A stretch of DNA of 45,470 bases from Solirubrobacterales bacterium. GTDB lineage: Bacteria > Actinomycetota > Thermoleophilia > Solirubrobacterales > Solirubrobacteraceae. A program made the translations under genes and the position numbers. The notes beneath the pieces were generated by a model. It made no database searches. It was not told the origin of the DNA and saw only the letters and a list, made by a program, of their open reading frames with translations. Position 1 is the stretch's first letter; every line of letters begins with the position of its first letter. Positions 8,603 to 17,189 of the stretch are shown in pieces. The DNA lies in NCBI GenBank assembly GCA_003133565.1, contig PKYB01000033.1, positions 1-45,470 on the forward strand, given 5' to 3'.

Positions 8603-10818
8603 CGCCGGCTCATCGGTGCGTTGTCCAGCAGCTTGCGCTCCGAGCCGTCAGCGGCAAAGCGCACGACAACGATGCCCCCCGGTTCAAGACCGATGACGAC
8701 ACCATCGCCAAACGCGGCGTGTACGACGTCGTCGCCGACGCGGTAGCTGACCGCCGGCGCAGCCTCGCGGGTCCCTCCCGCGCTCGCCGCCGCCCAGCTG
8801 CCGGCGCCGCCGATCACCGCACGCCGACCGGCGCGGTCAAGGCCGGCCACCGGAGCGACGAAATCCTCGTCCCGATCGGTCAGCTCGACCGGCAGCTCGT
8901 CCAGAAACCGGCTGCGAAGGCCATAGCTTTCGGCGCCGAACAGCGTGCGCCGGCGGGCATAGGTGAAGGTGAGGTCGCGCATGGCGCGCGTGATTCCGAC
9001 GTAGCAGAGGCGCCTTTCCTCCTCGAGCGAGCCCTCGTCGAGCGAGCGCGAATGGGGAAACACGCCCTCCTCGCAGCCGATGATGAAGACGATCGGGTAC
9101 TCGAGCCCCTTGGCGTTGTGCAGCGTCATCAGCGTCACAAGACCCTGCTCGTCGACGCGGGTGTCGGCGTCGCTGACCAGCGCGACCTGCTGGAGGAAGA
9201 CGTCGAGCGAGCGCTCCTCCGCCGTCGCGTCGAACTCGCGCGCGACGCCGACGAGCTCCTCGAGGTTCTCGATCCGCCCCTGCGCCTCAAAGGTCCGTTC
9301 GGCCTCCAGCGCGTCGAGGTAGCCGGAGCGCCGGAGCGCCGCCTCGAGCAACTCGCCGATCGGCGCGCCGCCTTGCGCGAGCAAGCGCAACTCGCCCATC
9401 GTGTCCATGAAGCGGCCGAGTGAGGCGATCGCCGCGCGGCCAAGCCCCGGCACCCGTTCGGCGTCGGCGGCAACGTCCCAGACCGCGTTTCCGAGCGTGC
9501 CGGCATGGACGACCAAGCGCGACAGCGACGTCTGCCCGAGACCGCGTCGCGGGCTGTTGGCGATCCGCATGAAGCTCACCTGGTCCGCCGGGTTGGCGAG
9601 CAGCGAGAGGTAAGCCAGCGCGTCCTTGATCTCGGCGCGCTCGTAAAACTTGGTCCCGCCGATCACCTGATAGGGCACCTCGGCGCGCACCAGCGCGTCC
9701 TCGAGCACCCGTGACTGCGCGTTCGTGCGATAGAAGACCGCGACCGACGAGCGCGACACGCCTTCGTCGGCGAGCCGATCGAGCTCACCGACGACATAGC
9801 GCGCCTCGGCGTGCTCATCGGCCAGCACACGGACCTTGATCGGATCACCCTCGCCGACCTCGGTCCACAGGTCCTTCGCCACCTGGTTGCGGTTATGGGC
9901 GATCACGGCGTTGGCCGCCGAGAGAATCGTCTGTGTCGAGCGGTAGTTCTGCTCGAGCTTGACGACGTGCGCGTCCGGGAAATCCTGCTCGAAGTCGAGG
10001 ATGTTGCGGATGTCGGCGCCGCGGAAGCCGTACACCGACTGCGCGTCGTCGCCAACGACGGCGAGGTTGCGACGCTCGCCGGCCAGCAGCGCCAGCCAGC
10101 GGTACTGCGCGTGGTTGGTGTCCTGATACTCGTCGACGAGCACATGGTGGAAGGTCTGCTGGTAGCGCTCGCGTACCTCGGGGAAGAGCTCGAGCAGGTT
10201 GACCGCGCGCACCAGCAGGTCGTCGAAATCCATCGCGTTGAAGCGCAGCAGCTCGCGCTCGTAGACCTCGTAGGCCTCGGCGACGGTCTGCTCGAAGTAG
10301 GAGTCGACCAGGGAGCGGTACTCGGCGGCGTCGCGCAGGCGGTTCTTGGCGTCGGAGATCTGGCTGTGCACGGCGCCCGGCGTAAAGCGCTTGGGGTCCG
10401 CGTTCACGGCGTCGAGGCTGTACTTGACGAGCCGCCGCGCGTCGGCCTGGTCATAGATCGTGAACTGGCGGGTATAGCCGAGCCGGCTCGCCTCCGCCCG
10501 CAGCATCCGCGTGCACGCGGCGTGGAACGTGAGCACCCACATCCCCCGCGTGCTGTGACCGAGCAGCAGCTCGACGCGCTCGCGCATCTCGAGCGCCGCC
10601 TTGTTGGTGAAGGTGATCGCGAGCAGCTCGTCACGGCGCACCTGCCCGCTGTGAATCAGGTAGGCGACGCGATGTGTCAGCACACGCGTCTTGCCGCTGC
10701 CGGCGCCGGCGAGGATCAGCAGCGGCCCCTCGCCGTGCGTCACAGCTTCGCGCTGCGCCGGATTCAGACCGTCGAGCAGCGTCTCGATGCGCTGCTCCTG
10801 AACGCTTGTCGTGGCCAC
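8599..10818 (-). CDS. pcrA: ATP-dependent DNA helicase PcrA/UvrD
   Basis: A superfamily 1A 3'-5' DNA helicase for repair and replication restart, 739 residues from the chosen start. Walker A is AGAGSGKT at 37-44, followed by the TFTNKAALEMRERV motif, Walker B VDEYQDTN, GDDAQSVYGFRGA, EQNYRS, and the C-terminal TLHNAKGLEYPIVF and EERRLCYVGITRA. The tail YRVGDDVVHAAFGDGVV is the Tudor-like fold that in PcrA binds RNA polymerase. GTG at 10816-10818 is preferred: the frame stays open to 10923, but the extra residues look non-native and a TATGCT hexamer lies six bases upstream of the GTG, suggesting a leaderless message. Confidence 0.96.
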   Translation of the reverse strand: MATTSVQEQRIETLLDGLNPAQREAVTHGEGPLLILAGAGSGKTRVLTHRVAYLIHSGQVRRDELLAITFTNKAALEMRERVELLLGHSTRGMWVLTFHAACTRMLRAEASRLGYTRQFTIYDQADARRLVKYSLDAVNADPKRFTPGAVHSQISDAKNRLRDAAEYRSLVDSYFEQTVAEAYEVYERELLRFNAMDFDDLLVRAVNLLELFPEVRERYQQTFHHVLVDEYQDTNHAQYRWLALLAGERRNLAVVGDDAQSVYGFRGADIRNILDFEQDFPDAHVVKLEQNYRSTQTILSAANAVIAHNRNQVAKDLWTEVGEGDPIKVRVLADEHAEARYVVGELDRLADEGVSRSSVAVFYRTNAQSRVLEDALVRAEVPYQVIGGTKFYERAEIKDALAYLSLLANPADQVSFMRIANSPRRGLGQTSLSRLVVHAGTLGNAVWDVAADAERVPGLGRAAIASLGRFMDTMGELRLLAQGGAPIGELLEAALRRSGYLDALEAERTFEAQGRIENLEELVGVAREFDATAEERSLDVFLQQVALVSDADTRVDEQGLVTLMTLHNAKGLEYPIVFIIGCEEGVFPHSRSLDEGSLEEERRLCYVGITRAMRDLTFTYARRRTLFGAESYGLRSRFLDELPVELTDRDEDFVAPVAGLDRAGRRAVIGGAGSWAAASAGGTREAAPAVSYRVGDDVVHAAFGDGVVIGLEPGGIVVVRFAADGSERKLLDNAPMSRR

Positions 10819-10824
10819 TGATGG

Positions 10825-10830
10825 AGCATA
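10825..10830 (-). promoter_or_regulatory. possible -10 element of a leaderless pcrA transcript
   Basis: TATGCT on the minus strand ends six bases before the GTG at 10818. No Shine-Dalgarno precedes this GTG, so the expected transcription start would coincide with the start codon. No clear -35 is seen. Confidence 0.35.
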
Positions 10831-10950
10831 GATGGGTGGGCGGCCAGCGTCTGAGCGTTGCCGCTCGCTGCCAGCTCCGGCTTGATCTGGGGTGTGCGCG
10901 CGGCGCGTGGGCGGGCGCTTCACGACGAGAGCGCGATCCGCGCCTGCGCT

Positions 10951-11700
10951 CTAACCGCCCGCTGGGTTGCGTCCCTGCACGGGGCGCAACGGATGGCCAT
11001 TCGTCTCCGCGCCGTTTGGCGAAGGCGGCTCGCCTTCGCGCTCGCCGACCATCCGCTCGAGCTCGGCGACGCGGGCGGAGAGCACGCGCATCGCGTCGGC
11101 GACCGGGTCCGGCAGGTGGATCCAATCGGCATCGGGGCCCTCGACGCGGCGGCCGTCGACGCGCACCGGGTGTCCCGGCACGCCGACAACCGTGGCGTTC
11201 GGGGGAACGTCGATGACGACGACGCTGTTGGCGCCGATTTTCGCTCCGTGACCGATCGTGATCGGTCCGAGCAGCTTGGCGCCGGAGCCGATCGTCACGT
11301 TGTCCTCGACCGTGGGGTGGCGCTTGCCGGTCGAGAAGCCGGTGCCGCCAAGCGTCACGCCCTGATAGAGCGTGACGCCGTTGCCGATGCTGGCGGTCTC
11401 GCCGATCACGACGCCCGAGCCATGGTCGATGAATAGACCCTCGCCGATACTGGCCGCGGGATGGATCTCGATCCCGGTCAGGGTCCTTGCGGCAAACGCG
11501 AGCGTCCGCGGCAGCACCGGCACACCGGCGCCGTGCAGCGCGTGCGCGAGGCGGTGCACGAGAAGCGCCTGGATGCCGGGCCAGGTCGCGAGCATCTCGA
11601 TCGCCCTGACGCCGCGCGCGGCTGGGTCGCGCTGGCGCGCAGCGTTGAGGTCCGCGCGAACCTCGCGGGCGACGCGGCCGAGCAAATCGACTCCGGGCAT
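10951..11700 (-). CDS. cysE: serine O-acetyltransferase
   Basis: CysE acetylates L-serine with acetyl-CoA to make O-acetylserine, the substrate of CysK encoded just upstream. It has about 249 residues: an N-terminal helical part (VHRLAHALH), then left-handed beta-helix hexapeptide repeats from HPAASIGEGLFIDHGSG through KLLGPITIGHGAKIGANS. DHGSGVVIGE and GGTGFSTGKRHPT are the usual active-site segments. After residue 180 there is a divergent tail with a predicted short coiled coil (VLSARVAELERMVGERE) and a Pro/Gly-rich end. ATG at 11698-11700 is preferred, though a GTG at 11721 would add seven residues. It lies 47 bases after cysK. Confidence 0.95.
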   Translation of the reverse strand: MPGVDLLGRVAREVRADLNAARQRDPAARGVRAIEMLATWPGIQALLVHRLAHALHGAGVPVLPRTLAFAARTLTGIEIHPAASIGEGLFIDHGSGVVIGETASIGNGVTLYQGVTLGGTGFSTGKRHPTVEDNVTIGSGAKLLGPITIGHGAKIGANSVVVIDVPPNATVVGVPGHPVRVDGRRVEGPDADWIHLPDPVADAMRVLSARVAELERMVGEREGEPPSPNGAETNGHPLRPVQGRNPAGG

Positions 11701-11747
11701 GCCATAGAGCCTAGCGCCCACAACAGGCGAGGAAATCAGCCTCGTCG

Positions 11748-12683
11748 CTAGACGGCGAAGAAAGGCGTCGAGATGTAACGCTCGCCTGAATCCGGCACGA
11801 CCACGACGATCCGCTTACCCGCCGATTCGGCTCGCGCGGCGACCTCGAGCGCGCCGGCGAGCGCCGCGCCACCGGAGATCCCGGCGAGGATCCCCTGCTC
11901 GCGCGCGACGAGTCGGGCGACCTCGACGGCGCGCTCGTCGGTGACGGTGATCACCTCGTCGAGCAGCTCGCGGTTGAGCACCGCCGGCACAAAGCCGGCC
12001 CCGATCCCCTGGATGCGGTGCGGGCCGGGCCGCCCGCCACTGAGCACCGGTGAGGCCGCAGGCTCGACGGCGATGATCTGGCAGCGCGGGTTGCGCGCCC
12101 GCAGCACTTCGCCGACGCCGGTGATCGTGCCGCCGGTGCCGACGCCGGCGACGAGCACATCGACGCGGCCGTCGAGGTCGGCGAGGATCTCCGGTCCCGT
12201 AGTCTCGCGATGGACTTGCGGATTGGCCGGGTTGGAGAACTGGTCCGGGAGAAAGAAGTCGTCACTGCGCGCCAGTGCGCGCGCCGCCTCGACCGCCTCC
12301 GTCATCCCCCCCATCGACTCGACCAGCTCGACGCGTGCGCCGTACTGGCGCAGCAACGCCGCTCGCTCGCGGCTCATCCCCTGCGGCAGCGTGACGACCA
12401 GCTCATAGCCCTTGGCCGCGCAGACGAGTGCGAGCGCGATTCCGGTGTTGCCGCTGGTCGCCTCGACAATCGTCGTGCGCCCCGGCTCGATCGTGCCATC
12501 GCGCTCGGCCGCCGCGATCATCGCGAGGCCGATGCGGTCCTTGACGCTGCCGCCGGGGTTTGAGGCCTCGAGCTTGCCGAAGAGCTCCGCCCCGGTTGCG
12601 ATCGTCGTCGCGGCGATGAGCTCGAGGCGAACCAGACGCGTTGAGCCGATGCACTCCGTAATGTCGACCGGGATTCGCCCCAT
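11748..12683 (-). CDS. cysK: cysteine synthase A (O-acetylserine sulfhydrylase)
   Basis: A PLP enzyme that makes L-cysteine from O-acetylserine and sulfide, 311 residues, as expected. The PLP lysine is Lys48 ([11 protein letters not shown]). TSGNTGIAL binds the substrate carboxylate, [10 protein letters not shown] holds the cofactor phosphate, and [10 protein letters not shown] lies near the C-terminus. The N-terminal segment is [20 protein letters not shown]. The gene precedes cysE on the same strand. No Shine-Dalgarno is visible before the ATG. Instead a perfect seven-base inverted repeat ends three bases from it and overlaps a possible -10 element, so the message may be leaderless and locally regulated. 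Confidence 0.96.
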   Translation of the reverse strand: MGRIPVDITECIGSTRLVRLELIAATTIATGAELFGKLEASNPGGSVKDRIGLAMIAAAERDGTIEPGRTTIVEATSGNTGIALALVCAAKGYELVVTLPQGMSRERAALLRQYGARVELVESMGGMTEAVEAARALARSDDFFLPDQFSNPANPQVHRETTGPEILADLDGRVDVLVAGVGTGGTITGVGEVLRARNPRCQIIAVEPAASPVLSGGRPGPHRIQGIGAGFVPAVLNRELLDEVITVTDERAVEVARLVAREQGILAGISGGAALAGALEVAARAESAGKRIVVVVPDSGERYISTPFFAV

Positions 12684-12685
12684 AA

Positions 12686-12705
12686 CGCAAATCTAGCCAT
12701 TTGCG
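12686..12705 (-). promoter_or_regulatory. perfect inverted repeat at the cysK start, candidate operator
   Basis: The arms CGCAAAT (12686-12692) and ATTTGCG (12699-12705) are exact reverse complements separated by six bases. The dyad ends three bases before the cysK ATG. On the minus strand it covers TAGATT (12695-12690), a plausible -10 hexamer whose expected transcription start falls at or next to the ATG. A protein bound here would block transcription directly. It is also AT-richer than its surroundings. The regulator is unknown; an Rrf2-family protein at 16754-17146 is one possibility. Confidence 0.5.
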
Positions 12706-12740
12706 GGTGGAGCAGGAACGCCGATGCACGCGGCCACTGC

Positions 12741-14252
12741 TCAGGGAAGCGCAGAGGCGGACTCCGCGATTGCCAGCATCTGCGCGTTCGTCAGGCTGTT
12801 AAAGATCGTGTTGCTCACCCAGTAGAGGTCCTTGCCGCTGATCCAGCCGATGTCGTGGTAGCTCGAACCGTCGAGCACGAACATGTAGCGTCGCGCGCCG
12901 ATCTGGGAGCTCGGCGCCGAGCGGAAGAGCGGCGGGTCGGTCCAGTTGATCCCTTCGATCCCGTAGTAGCCGCCGTCCGCCGAGTCGTCGGTCCAGGTCA
13001 CGCGGTAGCCGGAGTAGCTCAGCCCGGCGTAGGCCGCGGGCTCGGGCACATGGATCTTGTAGGCGTAGAAGTCCGAAGCGTCCTCCTGGCTGCCATCGAT
13101 CGAGGTGAGCGCGGGGAGCTCGACGGGGAACGGCACGCGCACCGACAGCACGAGCGCCTGCTGGGTCACGTAGGACGGTGTCTGGATCAGCCCGGCCGGC
13201 GGGGCGAGTGGCGCACCGTGGTGGTGGCGCTTCTTCGCCCTGCGCGAATGCGGAAGCGTCACCGTGGTGGTGCCGTAGAGGAAACTCTTGACGATCGCCT
13301 GGATCTGCGCCGGCGTCTCGGTCTGCTCGCTGCCCTCCGGTCCCGCCACCGCCGCGTTCTCCGGGAAAGGCACCTGGCGTACGGGCCCATTGGCTGCGGC
13401 CTCGGCGTCCTCGATCAGGCGCAACACGGCGTTAGAGCCGCGGATGTTCGTCCCGAGCCCGGAACCGACAGCGTCGATGACCTTCTGCAGCTTCCCCGGA
13501 TTGGTCAGCAGCGAGGTGATCCCGAGCTGCTGCTTTGCCTGGCGCAGGAAGTCCTGCTCGCGCGCGTCGCGTGCAAAGGTCGAGTCGGTCTCGCGAAAAC
13601 GCGTATACGCAAGCGCCTGGTAGCCGCACAGCGGCTGGTAGCCCGGTTCGATGTCGATCGCCATCGAACCGCTGTCCGGCGGCGTGTAAAAGTAATGATC
13701 GACGTCGATGTAGACGCAGCCAAGCTGATCGACGACGTCGGCAAAGCTCTGGAAGTTCATTACGATGACGTCGTTGATCGGGATGTTGAGCAGGTTCCGT
13801 ATCACCTCCAACGACTCCGCCGGGCCGCCGAAGGTGAACGCCGAGTTGATCTTGTAGTCGATGTACTCTCGGCCGTCGATCGAGAAGGTCACCTCGAGGT
13901 CACGCGGCACCGACATCACCGTCGTCTGCCCTCGCCCGGGATCGAGCCGCACCAGCATGATCGAGTCCGAGTGCGGCGGGTCGGCGGCGTCGATCGCAAC
14001 GGTCGACTCAACGCGGCTGTCCGACCCGAGCACCAGGATCGTGACCGGCGCGCCGGCCTTCGCTTTGGTGAGCGCCTTCGACTTCACCAACACGCCGCGC
14101 GAGAAAGCGTCCGAGACGACGCCGACCACTTCGAAAACGGTTGTCGCCGACGCGATCGTCGCCGCCAGCACGATCGCGATGCAGCCGCCCAGCAATCGCA
14201 GGATCAGCCGACGTCTCGAGCGCGACGAAGAACGATCCCGCAAGAGCTTCAC
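12741..14252 (-). CDS. LytR-CpsA-Psr (LCP) family cell-wall glycopolymer ligase with a C-terminal extra domain
   Basis: LCP enzymes attach lipid-linked glycopolymers such as teichoic acids or arabinogalactan to peptidoglycan outside the membrane. The 503-residue protein starts with a basic stretch and one membrane segment (about 16-36). The LCP core runs from VTILVLGSDSR (about 70) through SDSIMLVRLDP, SVPRD and RFRETDSTFARDAREQDFLR, including the arginines and aspartates that bind pyrophosphate. After about residue 280 come a basic linker (SRRAKKRHHHG) and a domain of about 150 residues ending WVSNTIFNSLTNAQMLAIAES, which resembles DUF4367-like modules rather than the common LytR_C domain. 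GTG start. It precedes cysK with a 57-base gap. Confidence 0.9.
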   Translation of the reverse strand: MKLLRDRSSSRSRRRLILRLLGGCIAIVLAATIASATTVFEVVGVVSDAFSRGVLVKSKALTKAKAGAPVTILVLGSDSRVESTVAIDAADPPHSDSIMLVRLDPGRGQTTVMSVPRDLEVTFSIDGREYIDYKINSAFTFGGPAESLEVIRNLLNIPINDVIVMNFQSFADVVDQLGCVYIDVDHYFYTPPDSGSMAIDIEPGYQPLCGYQALAYTRFRETDSTFARDAREQDFLRQAKQQLGITSLLTNPGKLQKVIDAVGSGLGTNIRGSNAVLRLIEDAEAAANGPVRQVPFPENAAVAGPEGSEQTETPAQIQAIVKSFLYGTTTVTLPHSRRAKKRHHHGAPLAPPAGLIQTPSYVTQQALVLSVRVPFPVELPALTSIDGSQEDASDFYAYKIHVPEPAAYAGLSYSGYRVTWTDDSADGGYYGIEGINWTDPPLFRSAPSSQIGARRYMFVLDGSSYHDIGWISGKDLYWVSNTIFNSLTNAQMLAIAESASALP

Positions 14253-14419
14253 AAGGCTATTTCATCAGTCTCTCGCTCCGAGCTCCATAAGGATCTCGAT
14301 GTAGTCATCGACGCGCCGCCGCACGCCGACGCCCGTCGTAGCGATCAGGCTGCGTTTGCCGAGAGCAGCCGCCTCGGGAGCGTGTCGTCTGTGTGGCGGC
14401 GGCGCCTAGAATCGGGGCT

Positions 14420-15154
14420 GTGCCGTGGAGCGGGTTCGCGCCGTGCGAGGCGATCTTTTTTGACCTTGATGACACGCTGATCGACTTCGACGGCGGCATC
14501 GACGAATGCTGGCAAGCGGTCTGTGCTGAGGCTGCTGGGCCTGGCGCTGGGTTCTCGGCGCGCGAGTTGCGCGCGGCGATCACGCGTGTCGCTGGCTTTT
14601 ACTGGTCTGATCCAGAACGCCACCGCATTGGGCGTGCCGACCTGATGGCGGCGACGCGCGCGATCGTCGGCGAGGCGCTCGACGGCCTGGGGGCCTCGAA
14701 CGAGGCGTTGGCAGCCCAGCTTGCTGCGCGCTACCGAACCCTCCGTGACGATGGCCTCGTGCTCTATCCGGGCGCCGTGGAGCTGCTCGACGAGCTTATC
14801 TCGGCCGGTCACACGCTCGGCGTGATCACCAACGGCGAGGCGGCGCTGCAGCGCGCAAAGCTCGAACGGTTCAACCTGATCGGCTACTTCACCTATGTGG
14901 GGATCGAAGGCGAGGCGGGCGTCGGCAAGCCCGATGCCGAGGCTTACTGGCGCGCGCTGCAGAGCCTCGGCTGTGCTCCCGCCGACTCCTGGATGATCGG
15001 CGACAACCTCGAGTGGGACGTGCTCGGCCCGCAACGCCTGGGGCTACGAACGGTCTGGATCGACCGCCACGCACGCGGCTTACCCGAGAACACCACCGCA
15101 CGACCCGACCACATCACCAAGAGCGTCGCCGAGCTAGCCGCCGCGCAGCGATAG
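14420..15154 (+). CDS. HAD-superfamily hydrolase
   Basis: A phosphatase-like protein of about 244 residues with all four HAD motifs: I, FFDLDDTLID (nucleophile Asp and general acid Asp); II, GVITNGE; III, the lysine in VGKPDAEAYW; IV, MIGDNLEWDVLG. A helical cap lies between motifs I and II, as in subfamily I enzymes acting on small phosphorylated metabolites. The start is uncertain: GTG at 14420 places motif I near the N-terminus as usual, while GTG at 14393 would add nine residues. The substrate cannot be read from the sequence. It diverges from the LCP gene and converges with 15177-16037. Confidence 0.9.
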   Translation: MPWSGFAPCEAIFFDLDDTLIDFDGGIDECWQAVCAEAAGPGAGFSARELRAAITRVAGFYWSDPERHRIGRADLMAATRAIVGEALDGLGASNEALAAQLAARYRTLRDDGLVLYPGAVELLDELISAGHTLGVITNGEAALQRAKLERFNLIGYFTYVGIEGEAGVGKPDAEAYWRALQSLGCAPADSWMIGDNLEWDVLGPQRLGLRTVWIDRHARGLPENTTARPDHITKSVAELAAAQR

Positions 15155-15176
15155 CAAGCTCGCTCGCCGATGGTCG

Positions 15177-16037
15177 TCAGGACCAGGGCGTGCCGGTCTC
15201 GGGTGTCGGCGGCAGCGGGTGCGCGAGGGTGGGCGCACCTGTCAGGGGGGCGAACGGAACGCTGCCGGGCTCTTTGCGAGCGCGCAGATCGAAGTAGAGC
15301 GCGACCGACACTGCGATCGCAACCGGTGCGAAAACCGCTTGCACAAGGACAATCACCAGGACCTGAACGAACGTGACGCTCGCCACGCTGCCGTTAACGC
15401 GCAGCAGCAGTTCGACCAGGATGATGGGACCGCCAGCCATTACGCCGCCGGCAACGACTGCGCTGAACGTGTGCCCGAAGTGGCCCTTTGCCAGCTCGCG
15501 TGATCGTTTGAGCGCCGCGCCGCCCCGGCGATCCTCGACGACGAGCACAGGAAGCGCGACGGCGAGGACTGTGCTGGCGTAGATGCCCGGGACAAGCAGC
15601 GCGACAAAGCCGACGAACACCGCGACGACGACAAGGATCGACAGCCAAAGGGTCGCACCGAACCGGCGCAGAGCAAAGCTCAGCGCTTCGTCCGGCTGCG
15701 CTTGCCGACCAAATGCCGTCTCGCTGAAGATGCGCAGGGCGGCGGCGGTCACGAGAGCCGAGGCCAGAAACATGAGCGCCACCATGAGCCACCGCGCGTC
15801 CAAGTAACCGGTCGCGGAGCCGTCCGGTGCGTAGATCTTCCCGTTGAGCACTGTCGATCCCGCAGGAGCAGCCGAAACGACCGCCATAAAGCCCAGCAAC
15901 GCGGGCGCTGCTGAGAGTGGTACCAAAACAGCCCAGAGCCTCCAGGCGCTAGTGGCGTAGAGGCGCAGGCCCTGTTGGACCGGCGAAGTCCACCGCCGAT
16001 CGAACTGGAGACGCCCAGGTGTTTGCGTGTCGTTCAT
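15177..16037 (-). CDS. multi-pass membrane protein of unknown function
   Basis: 286 residues with about six hydrophobic segments and a cytoplasmic Arg-rich loop after the fourth (VVEDRRGGAALKRSRELAKGHF). This pattern of a membrane bundle with VPGIY followed by LVVEDRRGG-ALKRS is common in actinobacterial proteins related to the glycerophosphodiester phosphodiesterase membrane domain and similar DUFs, for which no activity is established. The C-terminus is Pro-rich (PLTGAPTLAHPLPPTPETG). It begins five bases after the stop of the upstream single-pass protein, so the two form a pair. Function unknown. Confidence 0.8.
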   Translation of the reverse strand: MNDTQTPGRLQFDRRWTSPVQQGLRLYATSAWRLWAVLVPLSAAPALLGFMAVVSAAPAGSTVLNGKIYAPDGSATGYLDARWLMVALMFLASALVTAAALRIFSETAFGRQAQPDEALSFALRRFGATLWLSILVVVAVFVGFVALLVPGIYASTVLAVALPVLVVEDRRGGAALKRSRELAKGHFGHTFSAVVAGGVMAGGPIILVELLLRVNGSVASVTFVQVLVIVLVQAVFAPVAIAVSVALYFDLRARKEPGSVPFAPLTGAPTLAHPLPPTPETGTPWS

Positions 16038-16042
16038 AGGCC

Positions 16043-16576
16043 TTAAGTTGGGCTGGCAACGCCGGTACTGCCGGTAGCGCCAGCAACACCGGGAACACCG
16101 GGAACACCGGTGCCCGGCGTGCTCCTGAGCGCGCTCTCGGTACAGGCCTCGAGCTCCGCCGCGTCAGGGTCGCCGCGACCGTTCGCGATGCTTTCGTCGA
16201 TCGACACCAGCCGCGCATACGACACGTGCGCTTCGACGCATGCAAGGGCGGCAGCGCAGTAGCTGCTCGCCGTCGACTGCGTCCATGCAGTCGGCGTGTG
16301 CGCCTCGCAACCCGCAGTGAACTGCTGCGCGACGGCCGCCGAATACGGTTTGCCGGCACCGGCGCTCGAACCGCCGGCGGTCGCGACCATCGCGATCGCG
16401 ATTATGGCTAGCAGCGCTGTCGCCGCAGAGAGCATCTTCAGAGCCGACCATCCCTTGGCGGGCCGAATATCAACGCGCGGGGTAGCTACCGACGGCGCAA
16501 GCGGCTTCGTAAATGCATCCCAATTCTCCGCCTCGACCGGGGTTCCCGGTCGTCGGCTGTCTCCACCGGCTTCCAT
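16043..16576 (-). CDS. single-pass envelope protein with a short collagen-like tail
   Basis: 177 residues, not recognised. A cytoplasmic N-terminus of about 45 residues precedes one membrane helix (LSAATALLAIIAIAMVATAG, about 49-68). An external part of about 75 residues follows with four cysteines (CEAH, SYCAAALACVEAH, EACTES), suggesting disulfides. The C-terminus is a run of Gly-X-Y triplets (GVPGVPGVAGATGSTG) encoded partly by a nine-base tandem repeat. No Shine-Dalgarno is obvious before the ATG, so the start is uncertain. It is followed after five bases by the multi-pass membrane protein, suggesting a small two-gene envelope unit. Confidence 0.65.
   Translation of the reverse strand: MEAGGDSRRPGTPVEAENWDAFTKPLAPSVATPRVDIRPAKGWSALKMLSAATALLAIIAIAMVATAGGSSAGAGKPYSAAVAQQFTAGCEAHTPTAWTQSTASSYCAAALACVEAHVSYARLVSIDESIANGRGDPDAAELEACTESALRSTPGTGVPGVPGVAGATGSTGVASPT
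16085..16110. repeat. nine-base tandem repeat coding for Gly-X-Y triplets
   Basis: The unit AACACCGGG occurs twice exactly, and a third time with only its last base changed. Read on the minus strand it encodes GVP-type triplets in the tail of the single-pass protein at 16043-16576. Such repeats can change copy number by slippage. Confidence 0.8.
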
Positions 16577-16753
16577 TTAGGTGCGGTATCGACCGCTCGC
16601 CGAACTCCTATGAGGCGCGGAGAGCCAGGTTGCACGCATACCCGACGCGGCACCTCGGTCTCACCGCTCCGCGTCGCGCGGAGCAGGAGCGTGGCGGCGG
16701 TGTGCTGCTCGCGGCGCACCTGCCGTTCCTGGCTGCCCGCCCCGGGGGTACGT

Positions 16754-17146
16754 TCAGATGTAATACATCGCCGTGGCGGCGTCGCGCTCCTCGCGCTCGA
16801 TCAGCTCGGCGAGCGTGACCCCACGCAGAACCTCGCGGGCCGCGCTCGCGGCGTCCTCGAATACCCCGGACGCACCGGCATCGAGACGACCGTCGAGCAG
16901 CTCTACGACTTCAAGGACGGTGATCGTCGCCGGGTCTCGGGCGAAGGCGTAGCCCCCCTTGGCACCGCGGAACGAGCGCAGCACGCCTGCCCGCCGCAGC
17001 ACTGAGAACAGCTGCTCGAGGAACTGCACGGGTATTTCGCGCCGTCGCGCAAGCTCGGCGATCGGCACCGGGCCGGACTGCGCCGAGCGTCCGAGTTCGG
17101 TCAGTGCCCGAACCGCATAGGGCGACTTCGTCGTGATCGAAAGCAC
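16754..17146 (-). CDS. Rrf2-family transcriptional regulator without cluster cysteines
   Basis: 130 residues with the Rrf2 winged-helix fold: SPYAVRALTELGR, then PVPIAELARRREIPVQFLEQLFSVLRRAGVL for the helix-turn-helix, and FRGAKGGYAFARDP for the wing. IscR and NsrR members bind an Fe-S cluster through three cysteines, but this protein has no cysteine at all. It therefore groups functionally with cluster-free members such as CymR, the cysteine-metabolism repressor of Firmicutes. That parallel is suggestive because cysK and cysE lie about 4 kb away, but the link is inference. GTG start; TAGGAT nine bases upstream may be a -10 element giving a nearly leaderless message. Confidence 0.9.
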   Translation of the reverse strand: MLSITTKSPYAVRALTELGRSAQSGPVPIAELARRREIPVQFLEQLFSVLRRAGVLRSFRGAKGGYAFARDPATITVLEVVELLDGRLDAGASGVFEDAASAAREVLRGVTLAELIEREERDAATAMYYI

Positions 17147-17189
17147 GCGAGCACGATCCTAGCGGCGCGCCCGGGTGCGACGATTGCTG

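Noticed and set aside
10928-10952. Hairpin with seven-base arms at the cysE stop as a terminator
   Set aside because: The arms AGAGCGC and GCGCTCT pair, but the stem overlaps the stop codon and no U-tract follows. Such hairpins are common by chance at this GC content.
12855-14480. 541-codon open frame on the plus strand
   Set aside because: It is antisense to the LCP gene, has a skewed composition rich in Arg, Val, Asp and His, and shows no motif.
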